From positions 1 to 64,000 of the IMG/VR virus record IMGVR_UViG_3300021961_000026: a stretch of 64,000 nt of DNA; one strand, 5' to 3'. Positions 61,993 to 64,000 of this stretch are shown in pieces. Under the pieces are notes generated by a model, which saw nothing but the letters and a program-made list of their open reading frames with translations, was not told the origin of the DNA and did no database searches. Positions within the stretch are counted from its first letter, which is position 1. Every line of letters starts with the position of its first letter. Position numbers and translations under genes: made by a program. This stretch comes from a virus.

Positions 61993-63591
61993 ATGTTAAT
62001 AGTTAAAAAGAATCAACAAATTAAGTTTAGGTTGATCTTTGTTGCAGATGGAGAAAATTATGACCCAACTGCGGAACCAATTCCTCAAGATGTTGTTGTT
62101 TCTGTATTAAGAGCTGAAACATTGGCTGGAGCTATCGTTACTACTCCAGTTTCATATTTATATAATAGTGCAACTCCAGATATTTCAAAGTATATTACAA
62201 AACACGTTAGTAAAGAATTTACATTTCACTATACAGTTCCAGAAAATATATTTCCAGGAATTTATACGGTAGTAGCAAAAACAGTTAAAGATTCAGTTGA
62301 TTTAGTTATCGAGTCTAGATTTGAAGTAAAAGAAGACGCATATGAACCACTACCTACAGTTCCACTTGGAAATAGGTCAAGCACCATAACCTATAGGCCT
62401 TCATATGAAGACATTAATCAATCAAATACTAATTCTATTTTATTGATAGGTCATGCAGATAATCTTAAGCTAAACAATCCAATAAAAATTAAATCAATGC
62501 AAACAGCGGTTGATTTACTGGGGGCAGATATAACAAGCCCCCTTTTAAGGGGCGTATTTGATGCCTACACGGCAGGTGCAAGAGATATCTTCATATGTGC
62601 TGCTGCTCCAATGTCTGAATATGTAGATAATTTTTCTGATAGAAATACTCCATACGATTACTTGGGCGCATACTATCCCACGCCTACTGCAATAACATTT
62701 TATCAAAGATATTATGATAGATTGCAAACAACATATTCAGTTATTAAAGAATTAGATTATATAGATGTTATAGTTCCGTTGGAAACAAGTTTTATTAGGA
62801 CTAATTCTGTTGATTTTCTTACACAGTTAGTTAATCACTGTAGAGACTTCCATGATTATACTGGCTATGTGCAAATGGGAATTATTGGCACTAGATCAGA
62901 AGGTGTAAGTTCTGATGATATTGACTTGATGGAAGCTAATGTAAATCTGAAAGATAAATATACTACTTACTCTGCAGGAACAAATAATGTATCTTCAGAT
63001 AAGGGCAGATATGTTATACCAATTTATGGAGAGGCAACATTCTCTCATACAGTACAGCAGCTGACTTATGTTTCGTCTGTAGCGGCTGCATATGCAGGAC
63101 TATTAGTTTCAAGTCCAATGAGCATGTCTTTAATTAGAAAAAGACTTCCAGGAGCTATGTCACTTCTTGGAGACAATCTAACTACATCTGAAACAAATAG
63201 GCTGGATACTCTTGGGGTTAATGCAGTATATAGAGGAAATAAGGCAAGAAGAGGAAATCCTTTTGAGGTATATGTTACTAATGATTATACTTTAGCTAAT
63301 AAAAATTCTGTTTTTTCTAAAACGCCTCAAATGAGATTGGTTTCTTTATTGGCATCAGAAGTAAAGGGTTATGGATATGATGCTATTGGAAAATTTGGTT
63401 ACGATAAAGTTGTGTCAAATGTAAGAGCATTACTTGAATATCTAAAGGGTTCAAAGACTATTGTTGACTATGACTTTAAAGCAAAAGTTTCAGAAACAGA
63501 TAAAGGGGTAATTTACCTTTATATAAACATGGTTTCATCTCTTGGTCTTAAAACGGTAAATCTTTCTTTGGCAGCAGGACCAGGAGCATAA
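61993..63591 (+). CDS. contractile tail sheath protein, 532 aa
   Basis: The ATG at 61993 follows AAGGA; the longer frame overlapping the previous gene is rejected. After an Ig-like N-terminal region the protein has the sheath core: SILLIGHADNLKLNNPIKIK near residue 155, SMQTAVDLLGADITSPLLRG, and TAGARDIFICAAAP. The C-terminal NVRALLEYLKGSKTIVDYDF and VIYLYINMVSSLG form the conserved sheath end that joins neighbouring subunits. It identifies the phage as a myovirus. Confidence 0.8.
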   Translation: MLIVKKNQQIKFRLIFVADGENYDPTAEPIPQDVVVSVLRAETLAGAIVTTPVSYLYNSATPDISKYITKHVSKEFTFHYTVPENIFPGIYTVVAKTVKDSVDLVIESRFEVKEDAYEPLPTVPLGNRSSTITYRPSYEDINQSNTNSILLIGHADNLKLNNPIKIKSMQTAVDLLGADITSPLLRGVFDAYTAGARDIFICAAAPMSEYVDNFSDRNTPYDYLGAYYPTPTAITFYQRYYDRLQTTYSVIKELDYIDVIVPLETSFIRTNSVDFLTQLVNHCRDFHDYTGYVQMGIIGTRSEGVSSDDIDLMEANVNLKDKYTTYSAGTNNVSSDKGRYVIPIYGEATFSHTVQQLTYVSSVAAAYAGLLVSSPMSMSLIRKRLPGAMSLLGDNLTTSETNRLDTLGVNAVYRGNKARRGNPFEVYVTNDYTLANKNSVFSKTPQMRLVSLLASEVKGYGYDAIGKFGYDKVVSNVRALLEYLKGSKTIVDYDFKAKVSETDKGVIYLYINMVSSLGLKTVNLSLAAGPGA

Positions 63592-63592
63592 A

Positions 63593-64000
63593 ATGTTTAA
63601 TGTAAATAGAGAAATTCAAAACGGTGGAAATCAATGGCAGTGGAAAAGGGGAATGCCAGAGTTTGGTATAGAGCCAGTATTTAGTAAGTTAAAATTTGGA
63701 GAACCATTACAAGCAGAAGGCAATTTAACTTATCTCGAATTTGTTGCAGCAGTAAAAGCTTTATGGGAACAATCATTTCCAAAGTATCCAATTAAGCCTT
63801 CTTCAAGCGGCGATAATGCCTTTACTTGGTATGATCCAGATTTCTTAGATCCAGTAACCGGAGAAACAATTGGTGGCTGGAGACCAACTGAAGCAATAAT
63901 AACTTATTCTTTAGAATTAAGAAAAACTCACACTGTTGAACCAAAGCCTAAAATGAGGTTTACTTACCCTAAGGATAAGATAACAATATATGGCCAGAGG
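63593..64000 (+). CDS. tail protein, partial (136 codons to the window edge)
   Basis: It begins 1 nt after the sheath stop (MFNVNREIQNGGNQWQWKRG) and is open to the end of the window. It contains GNAFTWYDPDFL-type aromatic motifs (read DNAFTWYDPDFLDPVTGETI) and a basic end. Position after the sheath suggests a tail-tube or tail-completion protein. Not recognised by sequence. Confidence 0.6.
   Translation, partial: MFNVNREIQNGGNQWQWKRGMPEFGIEPVFSKLKFGEPLQAEGNLTYLEFVAAVKALWEQSFPKYPIKPSSSGDNAFTWYDPDFLDPVTGETIGGWRPTEAIITYSLELRKTHTVEPKPKMRFTYPKDKITIYGQR

Overview
The window is a piece of a large tailed-phage genome, most likely an AT-rich myovirus of an actinobacterium. Portal, prohead protease/scaffold, decoration protein, major capsid protein, neck proteins, a contractile-type tail sheath and several tail fibres lie on the + strand. 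The actinobacterial host is inferred from an exported lysin that joins an Rpf-like transglycosylase domain (a family typical of Actinobacteria) to a lysozyme-like domain, and from a LysM lipoprotein.

Layout: 1-14.1 kb is a minus-strand arm of mostly small, unrecognised genes. It holds the lysin with a possible holin, a run of tiny membrane proteins, tRNA-Arg(UCU), a 120-nt tRNA-like RNA, an 829-codon protein and several units each bounded by a hairpin terminator. In 8.2-13.3 kb the leaders share a repeated element, CTACCCATAA on the + strand. At 14.5-16.6 kb there is a zinc-ribbon gene and a recA operon. From 16.6 to 64 kb almost everything is on the + strand: a Clp-like AAA+ ATPase, a DEDD-exonuclease-like giant protein, glycine-rich membrane proteins, terminase large subunit, fibre proteins, portal, a glycosyltransferase, protease/scaffold, decoration, capsid, fibres, a 13-kb modification cassette, neck proteins and sheath. 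Many + genes carry TACTATAA-like boxes 36-39 nt upstream of their start codon.

Main discovery candidate 1: from 14.8 kb rightward I find exactly ten in-frame CGG codons. At each, coding appears to continue in the +1 frame as if the C were skipped and a GGN codon read next. Terminase, prohead protease, the Clp-like ATPase, two tail fibres, the exonuclease-like protein and others become intact only with this shift. I found no CGG used as ordinary arginine in roughly 47 kb there, whereas genes at 5-12 kb use CGG as ordinary arginine. This looks like codon-specific +1 recoding of late genes, not random indels.

Main discovery candidate 2: 47-60 kb encodes ten 2-oxoglutarate/Fe(II) oxygenases of prolyl-4-hydroxylase type, a glycosyltransferase resembling the GlcNAc-transferase family that modifies hydroxyproline of Skp1, an FkbM-type methyltransferase and a peroxidase-like protein lacking its catalytic cysteine. 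Just upstream is a protein ending in fifteen (F/Y)FPP repeats. Together they suggest hydroxylation and glycosylation of proline in a virion protein.
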